Below, one piece after another: positions 12,401 through 24,263 of a DNA stretch of 64,000 nt; position 1 is the first letter of the stretch, and every line of letters begins with the position of its first letter. Under the pieces are notes generated by a model. That model was not told where the DNA came from, searched no databases, and saw only the letters and a program-made list of their open reading frames with translations. This DNA comes from Panaeolus papilionaceus (Eukaryota; Basidiomycota; Agaricomycetes; Agaricales), in the NCBI GenBank assembly GCA_015501605.1, contig JADNRZ010000002.1, positions 1,302,001 through 1,366,000 of the forward strand, given 5' to 3'. Both the position numbers and the translations under genes were made by a program.

Positions 12401-15400
12401 CGTTTTTACATAAAAGAAACTGTCTTGCACAACAGATAAGCCAAAATGACTTGGATAAGTGAGTTAAGTATAGCGTGCCACTGGACGCTAAGTAGAAAGA
12501 AAGCTGATCCTCGAAAATGGACATATTTAGACTTTCAAGTTAGCTGCCTCGCCACCAACATGACGAATTAAGTGCGGTGAACATTCATGAAAGGGCTCGA
12601 ACACTTAGCAGATTCCGCTAGAAGCTCGAACGATGCAAGATCGCGAGACCCATGTCAAGTCAAGTCAACGAACATGGTTTCACCCAGAGCAAGAAGCATG
12701 CGGCGTGTCTTCAGAGCTCAGACTCAAGTTAGTACGCATTCACTCACGCTGACAGCAACAATATTCATGGCAACCCTTCATCTTATATGATGTCGATGAA
12801 GCAGGCTTCGCGTACCGATTAGTGCATAAACTGGCATCACAGCTGTAGTACTACGGTGGCAACGGTGATTAAAATACTGATGATGCATGACTCTTGCTGA
12901 GATGTGATACGCATCTAGGTTTGACATACTCGTCTGGGTTTCCGATTCCGCATCCGAGTCCCGACTTCGGAACTGAAGGGAATATATTAGGTCTTGCTTC
13001 TCGAGCGCCCACACCCCCTGGACCTTTGCTTCCGATTACTTACTTGCATTCAATCACGGTGACTGCGTACGCGTACTATGTTAACGACCCCATGTAAAAG
13101 CGGTATAGACACATGAATCTACAACTTGCTCTTGCTGTTCATCTTGTGTTCGATTGTCGCATAGGAATACTTGAACGATCTTGAATGGGGAACTATAATG
13201 CTGCTATGGCCTATCGATATCTACATCGCGCACACAATGCCTGATCATCTCTAGGCGCTCAACAGCGTGATTGGTATGCTTTGACCTCGTCCCACCTGCT
13301 TTCCGTCCGAACCGCTATCCGTGGAACGATTTCATCTTACGATAGGATTAAAATGGCTGGCTTAGTAGGCTGCTTTGGATGATATCATAGCAAATATCAT
13401 TGATATAGAAAGCGTTAATTATAGTATCTGCCCCATTCGAAACTCAGGTTGCGCGTCATGCACCCGGATTCCGAGCGATGCCTCCGCCACACTCCCATCG
13501 AATACATATATATTGATTCAGGATTTGGGAATTCGTGATGGCCGTGCTCAGACTTCCACCGACGGACCGGTTATTGAGCAAAGTTGAATCTTCGCCTGTT
13601 GTTTTTTAGAGAGTTATGGCTCTCTGGGGTAGAAATGGCACAAATTGGTCGATCGAGACGATACGAAAATCCGAAACCAAGTATGGATATTTTGGTTGAG
13701 TCCGTATACTGCCTCTGAACCCTGGTGAGTGTGCTTAAATGAGGCGAGATAAAAAACCACTCGTGTGAGCAGTTGAGGGGTTTTCAGGTGCGATTACAAG
13801 GAGGTTATGTCAGAGGCATTCATAGCTGGCATCCGGAGTATATGCCTACTTGTCGAAACAACTGATGAATGTATACGTAGGGAGAGCAGCACTTTTTCGT
13901 CAGTAAAGTTGTGTACGTCGGGATTACAGAAGCAAAGTAACTTCAAGGTTCTGGGTGTTACTGGCGGGTAAAACAACGAAGGAAAAAGCTGCAATCTTTA
14001 AGAAACATGTGCTTCTCTGTTCTCACTGTGAATAACATAGTGAAGATGCAGGAGAAAGCTCGGAATCGCTCAATTTGCACCTGAACTGAATATGGGATTG
14101 AGATACACACGTTTGTTGTACTTTCTCATGTACTACAAGAGTCCAGAGTGATATCGATCCATGGTAACATTTGTATATTACTTGGTTGTAGCAGTGTGTT
14201 CTTATAATGTCAACACGCTCGTGTGTGCCCATAGGTTAAAGGCTAATTGCCTCTAGCCATAGGCGGCCGAGGGGAAGGGTTGACCATTTTCGTACAGCTC
14301 TCAGTATATGCTGGGATAGCCAAATCTAAGTGTGCTATATCCTCCCGTTATTCCATGAATTGAGGGCCGCTCGACAGATTGGTAGCGCAGTATCGATGCT
14401 AAGATCAAAAGTAGAAAACTCAGTGATCGAAAAACGGCGAATATTTTTGGGTTCGGAAACGGATGTGATGCACCAGTTGCGTAGTTAGATATGTTCAACA
14501 GATATTGGTATGATAAGGAGAATGAAAGCATCTCCATGATGAGCTTCTCATCACGGCAAGCCGAGCGGCGTACAAGATAGCAAGCACAACGCTTGGTACA
14601 AATATAGATTGACAAGCTGTGAAAGAAGGTGAAGGCGCTCTCACTTGTATTGATGTAGACATAACGACTTGCGAGAGATCAATCTGAGAAGATGGGAACT
14701 CCACGTCTGGGACAAAGCAGCGGATGGTGCGTGATATAATGATAGACATAAACCCTTCAGCGTATGTCGCAGATAGTAGCTGGGGTATCGCTGACCATGA
14801 CACAAGCGGGGACTACTAATTCCGAGAGGCAATGGGATCGTGAATTGAAGACCATGAAACTAGTCAATCGACAGAAGTATACTGAAAACGAGGAAATACG
14901 CTAAATGTCCATGATTGCTCACCTGATCCCGGAGGGTAGGAATGGCCGATGAAGAGTCTAAACATGGAAAGCCCCCCCAGGACGAGCGCAACGCGACATC
15001 ATCTTATCACGACTTTCCGCGTCTTTGAGGGCAAAGAGACACTGGTACGTACAAGCTGACAGGGTCAACCCCAGATTCGCCACAAAATGGAGCCGAGCGC
15101 CTGACAATGTTTCATAGCGGCATGCACTCCGACAAGAATATATGGAGGATGGGAGGTGGGGTGTATGTTCGGCGACCAATTGATCGCCATTCGGATGTGG
15201 CAAAACGTGTTCTGGTATTTGCTCCTTCATAGCCAACCTGAGCTCGCATGAGATTGATATCTCAAACACAGCATACGTGGATTGGTTCCCTTGATATCGA
15301 CCATGTCGTGCAAGTGCCAATGAACGATGAATTGCACCAGGAAGAACCATGCTGGTGAGCGGGATATTCAAATAACCAGAGAAGCACTTGATGGTCCCCG

Positions 15401-16177
15401 TGCGGGGCGTTTACAAATAGAGCGGAAATACATACCGAATCTATGAATAATCCTGATGGATTTGGGGTGCTCTTATAGATAGCCAGCATTAGGCTGAGGA
15501 AATGTGAATCAGAACTTGCTTGGTACCTCGACGGTTAACGACAAAAGATCCTTCACGTGTGCTACGACAATATACCACAGCATGCAAGCCTGCCTGAGTA
15601 TCTGGAGCGAAATGCGTTAAGATTGGTTTCCAAAAAAAAAACATGGTTTCGTCCTCGAGAGCTTGGAAACAAGGAGGAAAAGATGCACTTTTACTACCAG
15701 CGGTACAAAGTCTAAATGGAATTAAGATGCATGAAAGGATGGAGTTGCTTCTTGAGATGCCCAAATTGCATGTTGTGTGGCGAAAACTTTTTTTTGGTCC
15801 TGATGATAATGGGAGGAAGATGAGGAAAAGGTAAGGGATAGCTATCCCCAGTTATGCCAACTGGAGCTGAACATCTCTGCCTCGTGGCACGCCACAACCG
15901 GAAGTTGCCGTGGTCTCGCTCTCGAAGGGTCAAAGGGGAAGTAATTATCAGTAAAGCCTACAAGTTCAAGAAAACCGCAATATTCGTATTTGTTCCAGTC
16001 ATGATCCGTTCAATAATTACTTCGCACGTTTGGCACGAATAACTAACTTTCGTTATGTGTTCACCGAGTTATTATGGACCTGTGTTAAACATAATATGAT
16101 GCACTGACACACAGGAATAGTGCATTGCACAACTGAAGCCACTATACAAGTCCAAGAAATACGAGACCCTCGTATAA
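9446..16177. other. 6.7-kb stretch without a supported gene
   Basis: All frames are short or lack domains. Just left of 9660 lies AT-rich 5' flank of the 6890-9445 gene. The longest frames (9769-10212 plus, 10609-11004 minus, 14958-15371 minus) have no homology I recognise and no coherent splice partners. One short stretch near 15425-15490 on the minus strand (SLMLAIYKSTPNPSGLF, followed by a GTATGT donor) resembles a fungal multi-span membrane family, possibly a relic. Non-coding RNA genes or decayed transposons cannot be excluded. Confidence 0.45.
9616..9639. repeat. (ATTT)n simple repeat
   Basis: About five tandem ATTT units in the 5' flank of the minus-strand gene that ends upstream at 9445. 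Such AT-rich tracts are common in fungal promoters and UTRs. Confidence 0.7.
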
Positions 16178-17502
16178 CTACCATTTGAAGAAATGTTTTT
16201 TCTTCTCTTCTTTGGGAGGTGGACTAGGCTCTGCGACAGGTTCTGGAGTCATTGGTTCGGCACTCTGCGCAGATTTATCCTGTTCAGCTGGATCCTTTGG
16301 AATTCGAGGTCCTTGTATATCGCCTGCGTCCCAGGTCATGGGGAGTAACGCCACAGGAAGTAGCCAGGTTGCTGTCAGGACAACCCCATTGCCTGGTCCA
16401 AAACATTCAGTAAGGATTCGGCATTCAAAGAAACCGAAGCGTTTTTACCTTTATCATATGATCGTATCCTGTCCCAACTCCAGGCTATGAATACACCAAC
16501 ATAGCTGACGACAGGCGCAAGTTGCTTGAGCATTTTTACAGCAGCTCGAAATTGTGGTGGAATAAGCATGAGGGGTATTTTGTCGATCATCCATTTCAAT
16601 GCGGATGTGATCATTGCTGCCCGAGCCGTGGCTTTGAGGGAAGATTTGTCGAGTTGCTCCATGACGGGCGGCGGAAGGTATATTCGATAACCCCACCAAG
16701 TGGTAAATAAAGATAGTTGCGTGGTAGATGGGACCCAGACCTGTTTTTCTTTTCCTTGTGCTGGCGTCGAATCGATGGAACCCCCAGTTGTACTACTGCT
16801 TTGCCCTTGGGACTCTTCAATATACTCACGTACTGTCTCCGAAGTCGCTAACTCAACCTGGGAGTCGTTCTGGGGTTGCAAAGGAGCATACATCATAACA
16901 CCACTGTCAACGTCTTCTTCGACTGAGCTCGAGCCTAAGGAAGCCGAATCATCCCCATTCTTCAAACCAGATAGGACATTCCAAATCCCAGGCCTACTTG
17001 AACCGCCAGGCGATTGATTGGATTGGCTTCCGTTCATGACGTCCTCGGACGAAAGCAACCTGACCAAAGAATCATCCATTCCTTGGGGTATTGGCGAAGT
17101 TGTGTTCTGTTCTGCATTTTGGGCAACAGCTTCTGTGGCAGAATTGCCTGGTGAGGACGATACTCCCGGAATTGGCAGTGCTTCAATGAGCGCCTTGATA
17201 CGCTGAGCTAAAGACAATGGTTCGGGTGGTTCAATGATGGGGGTTGCCTCTTCAAAATTTGATTCTGACAGAGCAGGCGCTGATTTGTTTGCATAAGGAT
17301 TTAACAGATCTTCGGTAAGCTCCCATGACGGAGGAGGGAATATAATGGGAGATGGTTTTGCTTGGGGCTTGAGCGAGCTTCCAAAGGACTTCAATCGGGA
17401 TAAAGCATTCAATTTTGCTGCGGGTAGCTTGTGAGTTTGCGTATCGGAATGAGATTTAGACTTGATATCTGAAGACATAGCAGTTAGTAGTTTGTGGTTC
17501 AA
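16178..17502 (-). CDS. conserved fungal membrane-associated protein, function unknown
   Basis: Two exons, 16449-17502 and 16178-16392, joined across a 56-nt intron (GTAAAAACG..ACCAG) in phase 1, giving 422 residues. Without this intron the frame ends early after IRSYDKGK. With it the protein continues NGVVLTATWLLPVALLPMTW and ends KKHFFKW. The N-terminal half is Ser/Pro-rich and disordered. The C-terminal half is ordered (TTWWGYRIYLPPPVMEQL, KWMIDKIPLMLIPPQFR, APVVSYVGVFIAWSW), with two hydrophobic segments likely to touch or span a membrane. I recall this Trp-rich block as conserved in ascomycetes and basidiomycetes but without an assigned role. An in-frame ATG at 17478 (MSSDIKSK) is an alternative start. 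Confidence 0.83.
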
Positions 17503-17640
17503 GTTAAAGTTCCAAGCCCAACACTCCTCAATGACGAAACTGATAAGATAAGATTGTACACATTATCGCATCACTTTGTCGTAGTATCGTATCGAGTATC
17601 GAAGAGAAGTAGTAATTAGATGCTCTCTAATAAATATTAT

Positions 17641-19410
17641 CTAACTAGTATTATACGACATAAATATGGACCCCTTTCTATGTGGACAGTCCCTTGGGTG
17701 GTCACTTAGCCTGGTATTCAAACCCATGAAGCAGAGCACAGGAGCATCATAACAGCTCGATCCCTTTTCCCAATTTAATATCCCAAATGCCTCGGTAACC
17801 GACGCATCTACATCTTCTAAATCATGCATTCCTTCACCTGGCGCGTAGTTGTTTTCTTCTTCCTCAACGCTTTCTGTTGCGCGTTTTTTTATCCTCATAA
17901 TGCGAACACCGTTCTGAGCGCTGGTTCTACGCATCCCACGCGTCGCCGAGAGCTGTGCGATTCCTTCAGCCCAGCCGGACTCGAACTCATTTCTCATGTT
18001 TTCAAGCTTTTCATCTGCCCTTTTGCACATGACCGAGATTGAGCGAAGAGTCGGGAGGCATGGCAAAATCCTGATTTTCTGTCGCTCCTCGGATTTAGCA
18101 CCTTCTGCTGATGTGCTGTTCGATGCACCTCGCATGACTGGCGGCTGTCTTTCTCTCAAAGATATCGTAGCTGTTGCCAAACCCTTCCTTCCTTTCTTTC
18201 CCCTAGTCGTAGGCCGAGATGGTTGTGGAGCATTTGGCAGAGAAATCGATGATGCGGTCCCAGTCGCGGCAATAGAGTCGTACCATGCTTTTAGAGATTT
18301 TTCACGTTCCTTCGCTCTCTTGACTCCAGTAAGCGCACATCTCTTACCGAAGGCGCTCCATCGTCCTTCAAGAGTCAAGTCGCCGGTAGCTGGTTCGCAT
18401 TGATCCATAACGAGGTGCTTTAGAAAGGAATAGGCGACAAGGATGGCGTCAATTTCCGTCTCCAACACCGCACAAGTGGAGATATCTAGAAATTGGATAT
18501 CCGGAGGCAGGGGCTGTATATTGGGATTGTGGGTTGGGGGGTTGCATAGTGCACGTGTGATGGGTCTTGATGGGATCCTAACTTGAAGGTGCGAGAGTGA
18601 GGTAGCCGCAGAGGAGGAAATAAGCGTCGCCAGGCATAATTCCAGTTTGAAAAACACCAGGGGCTGCGCAAAGGACCGCTGCTCGGGAGGGATCATATCT
18701 CGCGTAATAGGATCTTGAATGAGAGAAAGAACATGAAGAGAGGACGACCAACGAGATAGCTTCGTTAAAGCTGAGTCAAAGTATGCTCCCTATGCAAGAA
18801 AACTAAGTCAGGCTCAATTGTTCAAGTCCAACTATACTTACCTTGAGAAATTGATAGTAATTGGCTTGCTGCACACTGCACCACGCCCCACACCATGAGC
18901 AAGTTCATAACACCAGTCCAAGGAATGAACATACTACGGCCGGAATCTCAACCCGAGATACCAAAGATTCAACATTGGTTTAGAGAATAAACCTTCCAGA
19001 TGTTCCGGTGAAAAGTTGTTTGGTCCAATCCAGAGATTTAGTGATTGAAGGCAGGGGAGCATCTGGATAATATTTATAGTGATGTCTGGATCCACCGTCC
19101 AAGATTCAACGGATAGCTCGTGTATCCAGTTCAAAGGGTTTATCACACCAACGCTCCGCAATAGAACAGGTAAATTAGCTTTATTTTCATCATCACCTAG
19201 CTTCAGCGTTTTCAGGAATCTTAGATGCTTGTAAAACTTGATGACTTGTGTAGGTTGTGTAAGGCGTATGCAGCGATAGAGGTGAGTACTATGAATGGGC
19301 GCATGAGGGAGGGCAAGAATGAGCGAATAAGTAGTGTACTGCGAATCAGTGGCCGGAAGATGGCTGAGAATGGCGTCAAAGAGTTCTCCTGGAAGATTGT
19401 CCAACGACAT
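17641..19410 (-). CDS. F-box protein
   Basis: Probable substrate-recognition subunit of an SCF ubiquitin ligase. Three exons, 18935.. to 19410, 18842-18875 and 17641-18789, add up to 552 residues in frame. Introns are 18876-18934 (59 nt) and 18790-18841 (52 nt), both GT-AG. The N-terminus MSLDNLPGELFDAILSHLP is a typical F-box first helix. Leucine-rich segments follow (LRFLKTLKLGDD, LPCLQSLNLWIGPNNF), suggesting LRR-like repeats. The C-terminal third has a basic region with TRGKKGRKG. The second exon is only 34 nt. The gene lies 104 bp downstream of the SIKE-like gene's stop. Substrate unknown; Agaricomycetes carry large F-box families. Confidence 0.75.
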
Positions 19411-19514
19411 GGTGACGGTTCAAGAAATGATCGGACCCAAAAGGGATCGTGAAGTATGCCCATACTTAAGGGGTATCATAACATAAATACAAGAATACAG
19501 TCCAAAGAGAAAGG

Positions 19515-20787
19515 TCATCTTGTCATATCGAATGAAGGAGGACCAGGTTGCAAATGCCATGGACGGTTGTCTATTAGTACATTTTGGTTGCTTGTCTGGT
19601 TGCCCCAAGGTGCAGGGCCAGAATTGCCTGTCAATGCAGTGCTAACTCCTCGTCCTACCCCTCCAATAAAGCCAGGTCTCTGTTGCTGCGCTGCACCGAA
19701 TATACCTGGACGCCGTGCTTGAGGGCCTGCTCGCATCCCAGGTTGTATATCCATTGACCGTTGAAGTGAGCCCGCCGGTCCAGTACCTTCCCAGTACTGC
19801 TGGCGACCACCGTAAGGATCGTTGACCCGGCGGGAGCCACTGGTGAGCAATGTTGAATAGCGGTTGCTTTCAACTCTATCAATGTCTATCGTAACACCTT
19901 CTTCTGCCATCGTTGCCTCATCTATGCCCAACATTCGCCTGAGTTCATCGTTTTCTTTCTCAAGGCGAGATATCTCGCATTCCCTCTCATGAGCCCAATC
20001 CACCCTTCCCTCTCCTTCGTACCCTGGCACCTTGGAGCTGAGCGACTCTAACAGGTTGGATAACTCCTGCAAGTCTATCGCGCCGAAACCAGATCCATCA
20101 TAGTCCGGGTCAAGGTTTTCATACGAATCTGGGTTTTCTCCCGCCATTGTCTTGAGCAGTCCACGCAAGTGGGAAGACAATCGTTGCAGTGATTTGACCA
20201 TGTTGGGATTTATGAGTGATTCAGAGGAGACGTTATTGGATTCTCGAGTGGTCATGAGAGTCTCGTAGTGTCGTGTTAGTGTTAGCTCGTGTTGCTGGGC
20301 AGCCAGCTGTGATAAAGATGAGCAAAAGGACCTCCGCAGTTGCGTATCACGTACTGCATGGTTTCTGAATTTCGACATAATAGTCTCCATTGTGTTTTCA
20401 TAATCCTTTAGGAGGAGACTCAGTTGCTTGTTCTCATAGAGAAGCATCTGGTTTTCGATGATTATTTGAGCATTTTGTCTCTCGAGTTCAGATTCAAATG
20501 TTTCTGCAGTGGTGGCGGTTAAAAGAGCGAGAGCAAGGCTGATAGGAAGAACATACCTTTGGAAATATCCGCATTCACGCGACGTAGAGCAAATCCTGAA
20601 GTGGCCTCAACAGCCTGTTCCTAATCAATATAGAGTTGTAGTTAATAACATTGTTAAGGAAGACACTTAGACACACCTTTAGAGAACCAGCCTGGCTTTG
20701 AATGGCTTTTGTGAGCTTCTGGTTGTGAACTAGCTGCTCACTCAGCTCAGTAATAACTTGTATGACCATCATGAGTTCGTTCTCCAT
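19515..20787 (-). CDS. SIKE / FGFR1OP2-family coiled-coil protein (candidate STRIPAK component)
   Basis: Three exons, 20677-20787, 20557-20620 and 19515-20503, 387 residues in frame. Introns are 56 and 53 nt. The N-terminal half is predicted coiled coil: [19 protein letters not shown], then [16 protein letters not shown], then [16 protein letters not shown]. The last two match the pattern in human SIKE1/FGFR1OP2, where ENxxL heptads precede an IMSKYR-like segment. In fungi the family member (Sordaria SCI1) is a small coiled-coil subunit of the STRIPAK phosphatase complex; this is family knowledge, not shown here. The C-terminal half is Gly/Pro/Gln-rich and disordered. An upstream ATG near 20999 does not splice in frame, so 20787 is preferred. 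It is divergent from an F-box gene 200 bp away. Confidence 0.65.
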
Positions 20788-20990
20788 CTTGACCTGTATT
20801 TCTTACAGTCAGTTTACAGATAAGTTGGGACTGTGAAGAGGATAACAAGAACGGTCATAGACTTTGCAGTCAACAAGGGGTGGTAGATGACCGTAACACG
20901 AAATGAGAAGAGGTTGCTTGCATCACCTTCTAAATTAGGGTACATCAAGTTTAGCCGCCGCATACCATTCGAAATAATCGCCTTTGTCTT
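20788..20990. promoter_or_regulatory. short divergent promoter between SIKE-like and F-box genes
   Basis: About 200 bp separates two coding starts that point away from each other, so both genes must share this control region (their 5' UTRs included). No specific binding motif is obvious. Confidence 0.5.
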
Positions 20991-22319
20991 TTGAACCATA
21001 CTATGTCTTTCACAACGACCATGCCTCCCAGAAAACGTAAAGCAAAAGACGGAAGTACATCTTCGGAAACAAAAAGAGCGAAAATCAAAGCATCAGAAAA
21101 TATCACAAGCGTGCCAGTCTCCGTCCAAGATGCTCTCAGCGCACCACCTCTGGCAGTGAACGATTTTCCAACTGAAGACACAGCAATGCTATCGCTACCA
21201 CCTGAAATTATTGACGAGATTATGAAGTTCTATCCCGAAATATTCATAGGAGCTCCGAAGGTCTCTAATAACGAACCTGTCCTTAGCTCGGAGTACCTAC
21301 AACGAACTCGTGCCCTGCGTTCTTTATCTCAAGTTTCCAGAGCATATCGAAACACATTCCTGCCTTTACTATGGGAAACAATCAACATTTGCTGTTGCAA
21401 AGAAGATGAAAGATCGTTTTATAAAACCCTTGGTGAAACCATGATACGTTACACCTCAGGTCTCGAAAAAAGCCCTGCGTTAAAGCCATTCATTAGGTAT
21501 TTCCCCCTTCGACACAGTCCCTGAACCATTTCTGATACGCAAGTACCACACTCACAGGAATGCAAATTTGGTTTTTACGCGTTACAAAACGTCAGAAGTT
21601 CTTCCTGGTTTTGCTCGCTGCCTCGAGTCGTTGCCAAACCTTCGAACGATCCACATCATCCATACACATTCTGCGATGACTACGGCGCTAAAAACGGGCT
21701 TCGAAAATGTCACGCTCTCGAATGTCCGTAGTGTCATTGGACCAGGCAATTGCCACGAGATTCTCAAACGATGTCCAAACGTTACGACTATCTGGTGCAC
21801 TTCGGGTGATGGAAGTACATTAATTGGCGTGTTGAAGAAGCATTGCCCGAACGTGGAAGAGCTCCGTGGGTTTTATTTGGATGAAAGTCTCATGACAAGT
21901 AAGGAGTTTGTACACACTGCACTCGTTGGAGGAATTTTTGATTGACTCTCGGTCAGGGATCAAAAGAGCAGTTCCAAAATTGGAGATACTGGATTCCAAT
22001 GGAAATTATGAAGTGGGTCTCCCAGTTTCTAGAAACGAGGTTTCACTACTAATTTCTCCGACAGCTAATCATCAACAGTCTACCCTCGTTCAAGAATTTC
22101 CATACGATTATTTTGCGCACGGCGATCCAGAAACCGGATTCTGTAGATCTGCATGAGCAGGCATTCATCAAAGCTTTCAAAACCGCGTTCAAAAAACTTC
22201 CAGCCATAAGCCGAAAACGAAAAATCCGCCTCCACCGTGAAGATAGGTCTTCAGGCTGGGAAAGAAACAACAAACCACCCTTACCCAGTTTTTACCAAGA
22301 AGTAGAGGTGGATGAATAG
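20991..22319 (+). CDS. F-box protein
   Basis: Four exons: 20991-21496, 21558-21898, 21957-22012 and 22065-22319, 385 residues and in frame throughout. The introns are 61, 58 and 52 nt. Start candidates are 20991, 21003 and 21021; the last (MPPRKRKAKDG) begins directly with a basic, nuclear-signal-like stretch. The F-box helix is LSLPPEIIDEIMKFYP, followed by LRSLSQVSRAYRNTFLPLLW, the usual second half of the motif. Further on are leucine-rich segments (CLESLPNLRTIHIIH, ILKRCPNVTTIWC). The C-terminus is basic (AISRKRKIRLHRED). What looks like a frame break near 21900 is explained by the 58-nt intron ending CTCGGTCAG. It converges on ribonuclease H1 with 92 bp between stops. Confidence 0.78.
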
Positions 22320-22411
22320 ACGTCAATTATATTACAATATTTACCTATCTCTTTTGGGATACTAGCCTCAATGGGTAATCTGTTATAATCCAGTAATAGA
22401 GCCTTCCGCTT

Positions 22412-23760
22412 CTAATCACTCAGCTCATTGGCCAAATCATCGTCGTCCAGCAGACAGTCAGCGTAGTCCTGAAGGAGCATGAGACAAATCAAATGGCGGG
22501 ACGTCAATATTGGTGAATCCTTACATCAAAATTAACATCACTGGGATCCACGGGAACGAGTGGTGGGGCCGCGTAGATTACCTTCAAAGGTGACTGAACA
22601 TTTGCCGGGTTGAATATTTTAGCAAGTTTAACTGTCGGGGTAGTGTTCGTTATTCTAGGTTTTGGTATATTGGTCGTTGGCGTCGACAAGAGTTTTGATT
22701 TGGAGGTAGATGGCGCAGGTTCCATTGCTATAGAAGTAGGGGTGATTGTAGCTGTGGGCTGTACTGCGACCGATGATTTACTCTTGCTTTGTTGTAGAAC
22801 CTGGAGTCTTTGCTGGAGCTCTTGTTCTTCTCGATCCCAATCTCGTTCTTCAACCGCAGGAAGCATGGCACCTCTGTTGGCCATATCATCTGCGCCGTCA
22901 TTGCCATAATGACCACTATGACCCTTTACGTATTTAAACCGAAATTTTTGCCCACTGGCTTCGCGAATACCGAGCTGAGCCCAAATAGACTTTATAATCC
23001 CAGCGTTTTTGATTGGGCTGCCGTCTCCCAGCCGGAAACCATTGGATTGCCATTTGAATATCCAATTGGTTAAGCCTGTAAGTGAGGTCAGTGATTGCCT
23101 CAAATATATAGCCGCCACTAACAATTTATAGAATATTGAGAATCGGACTTGACGAGGAGTGGTGTAGAAGAAATGGGCGTCTCTTCCAGCATGCGTAGAA
23201 TGGCCTAATGTTACTTGTTAATAGCTATTAGAAGAAACTATATACTGCGCTTACAATGAGTTCAGCTCTGTTGTTAGTCTGATCACCTGGGCAACGTTCT
23301 GCGATGTTTCTAAAGGGTGTCAAGTGAGTCAGAATCAGATGGAAAACATATGGCTGTATGGTACCTTGGGTCATTAGGTCCCCACCAGACGCCTATGCCT
23401 GCCACAGAGCCGCTTTTACCATTGCCTTTACATGCACCATCTGTGTATACGACAAGGTATCCTAGTTCATCATCCTCCAAAGGTTCTGTGGGTTTAGGTA
23501 GTTTGGCTTCTGCAGAAGATGTGGACGGCGCTGCTGACACTGAGGAAGATGCAGGACCTTCTCCTCGCACAAAGACTTCGGCCTCTGCACGATTGGAAAA
23601 CTTTTTGAATTTTGCACCTACGAAACCTTTTACCTGCGCCTCACAGTCGCCCCTTTAGGTTTGTCAGAGTAGTTAGATATATGAATGTGGAGACATACCA
23701 GGTATCGAATATGCCTGTAGTCCTACCCTTTTGCACTGCATAATAACCTGCCTTTGGCAT
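22412..23760 (-). CDS. RNH1: ribonuclease H1
   Basis: Cleaves the RNA strand of RNA-DNA hybrids (R-loops, primers) in nucleus or mitochondrion. Six exons (23699-23760, 23365-23652, 23255-23309, 23123-23204, 22525-23075, 22412-22468) give 364 residues in frame; introns are 46-56 nt. The N-terminus MPKAGYYAVQKGRTTGIFD is the hybrid-binding domain. The catalytic domain shows the acidic residues: Asp in VVYTDGACKGNG, Glu in NNRAELIAILR, Asp in LLVKSDSQYSINC, and Asp in GHYGNDGADDMA. The tail is Gln/Thr-rich and disordered, longer than in yeast, and ends with an acidic patch. An ACGCGT box lies about 95 bp upstream of the ATG. No obvious mitochondrial presequence precedes this start. Confidence 0.96.
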
Positions 23761-24236
23761 GGTGGTGGTTGGTAAATTGAGTTGGCAAAACCCGTGCGTA
23801 GTCTGTGATCTAAAAGGGTTCTGGAGTGAAAAATATTGACAGTAGATCAAGCTACGCGTAATATACGTAAATCGACAAGATAAAGCCAGAGTCAAGGTTC
23901 AAGATAGATAAAGGAGAGGGTATTACTATGATGAACGAAAAGAAATCCAAGTTATATTTAAATTACTTGAATAGTTCAAGGTCGCGTCAATCAAGTTGAA
24001 GGGTCATGTGACTTGTGTGACTGCTTTGTTAAATTGTTGAGAAAACTTTAACCAGATAATTGTTTGAATTGGTAGACCAACGAATTCGAAATCATGATGG
24101 TGTCCAAGATTTCCGAACAAACCGCAACACTGCCTCGTCTGACTTGTAGCTTCCTTCTTACGCTAATGTCCACACCGATGCAGTTTGACCCATTCTAAAA
24201 ATCACTAATTGCTACGAATCAACCTCAACACAATTT
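23761..24236. other. divergent promoter region between RNase H1 and the NLR-like gene
   Basis: About 475 bp with no gene, flanked by two divergent starts. It contains one ACGCGT box near the RNase H1 side (23854-23859). Nothing else specific was seen. Confidence 0.5.
23854..23859. promoter_or_regulatory. ACGCGT (MCB-like) box upstream of RNase H1
   Basis: A single palindromic ACGCGT about 95 bp before the ribonuclease H1 ATG. In yeasts this is the MBF (Mbp1-Swi6) site of G1/S genes. One copy alone is weak evidence, since this hexamer occurs around ten times in the window. Confidence 0.3.
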
Positions 24237-24263
24237 ATGTTTACAGATTGGCGAGTAACTGCA

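Noticed and set aside
21899..21956. Apparent frameshift in the plus-strand F-box gene
   Set aside because: A 58-nt GT-AG intron (GTAAGGAG..CTCGGTCAG) restores the frame exactly, and the four-exon sum is divisible by three.
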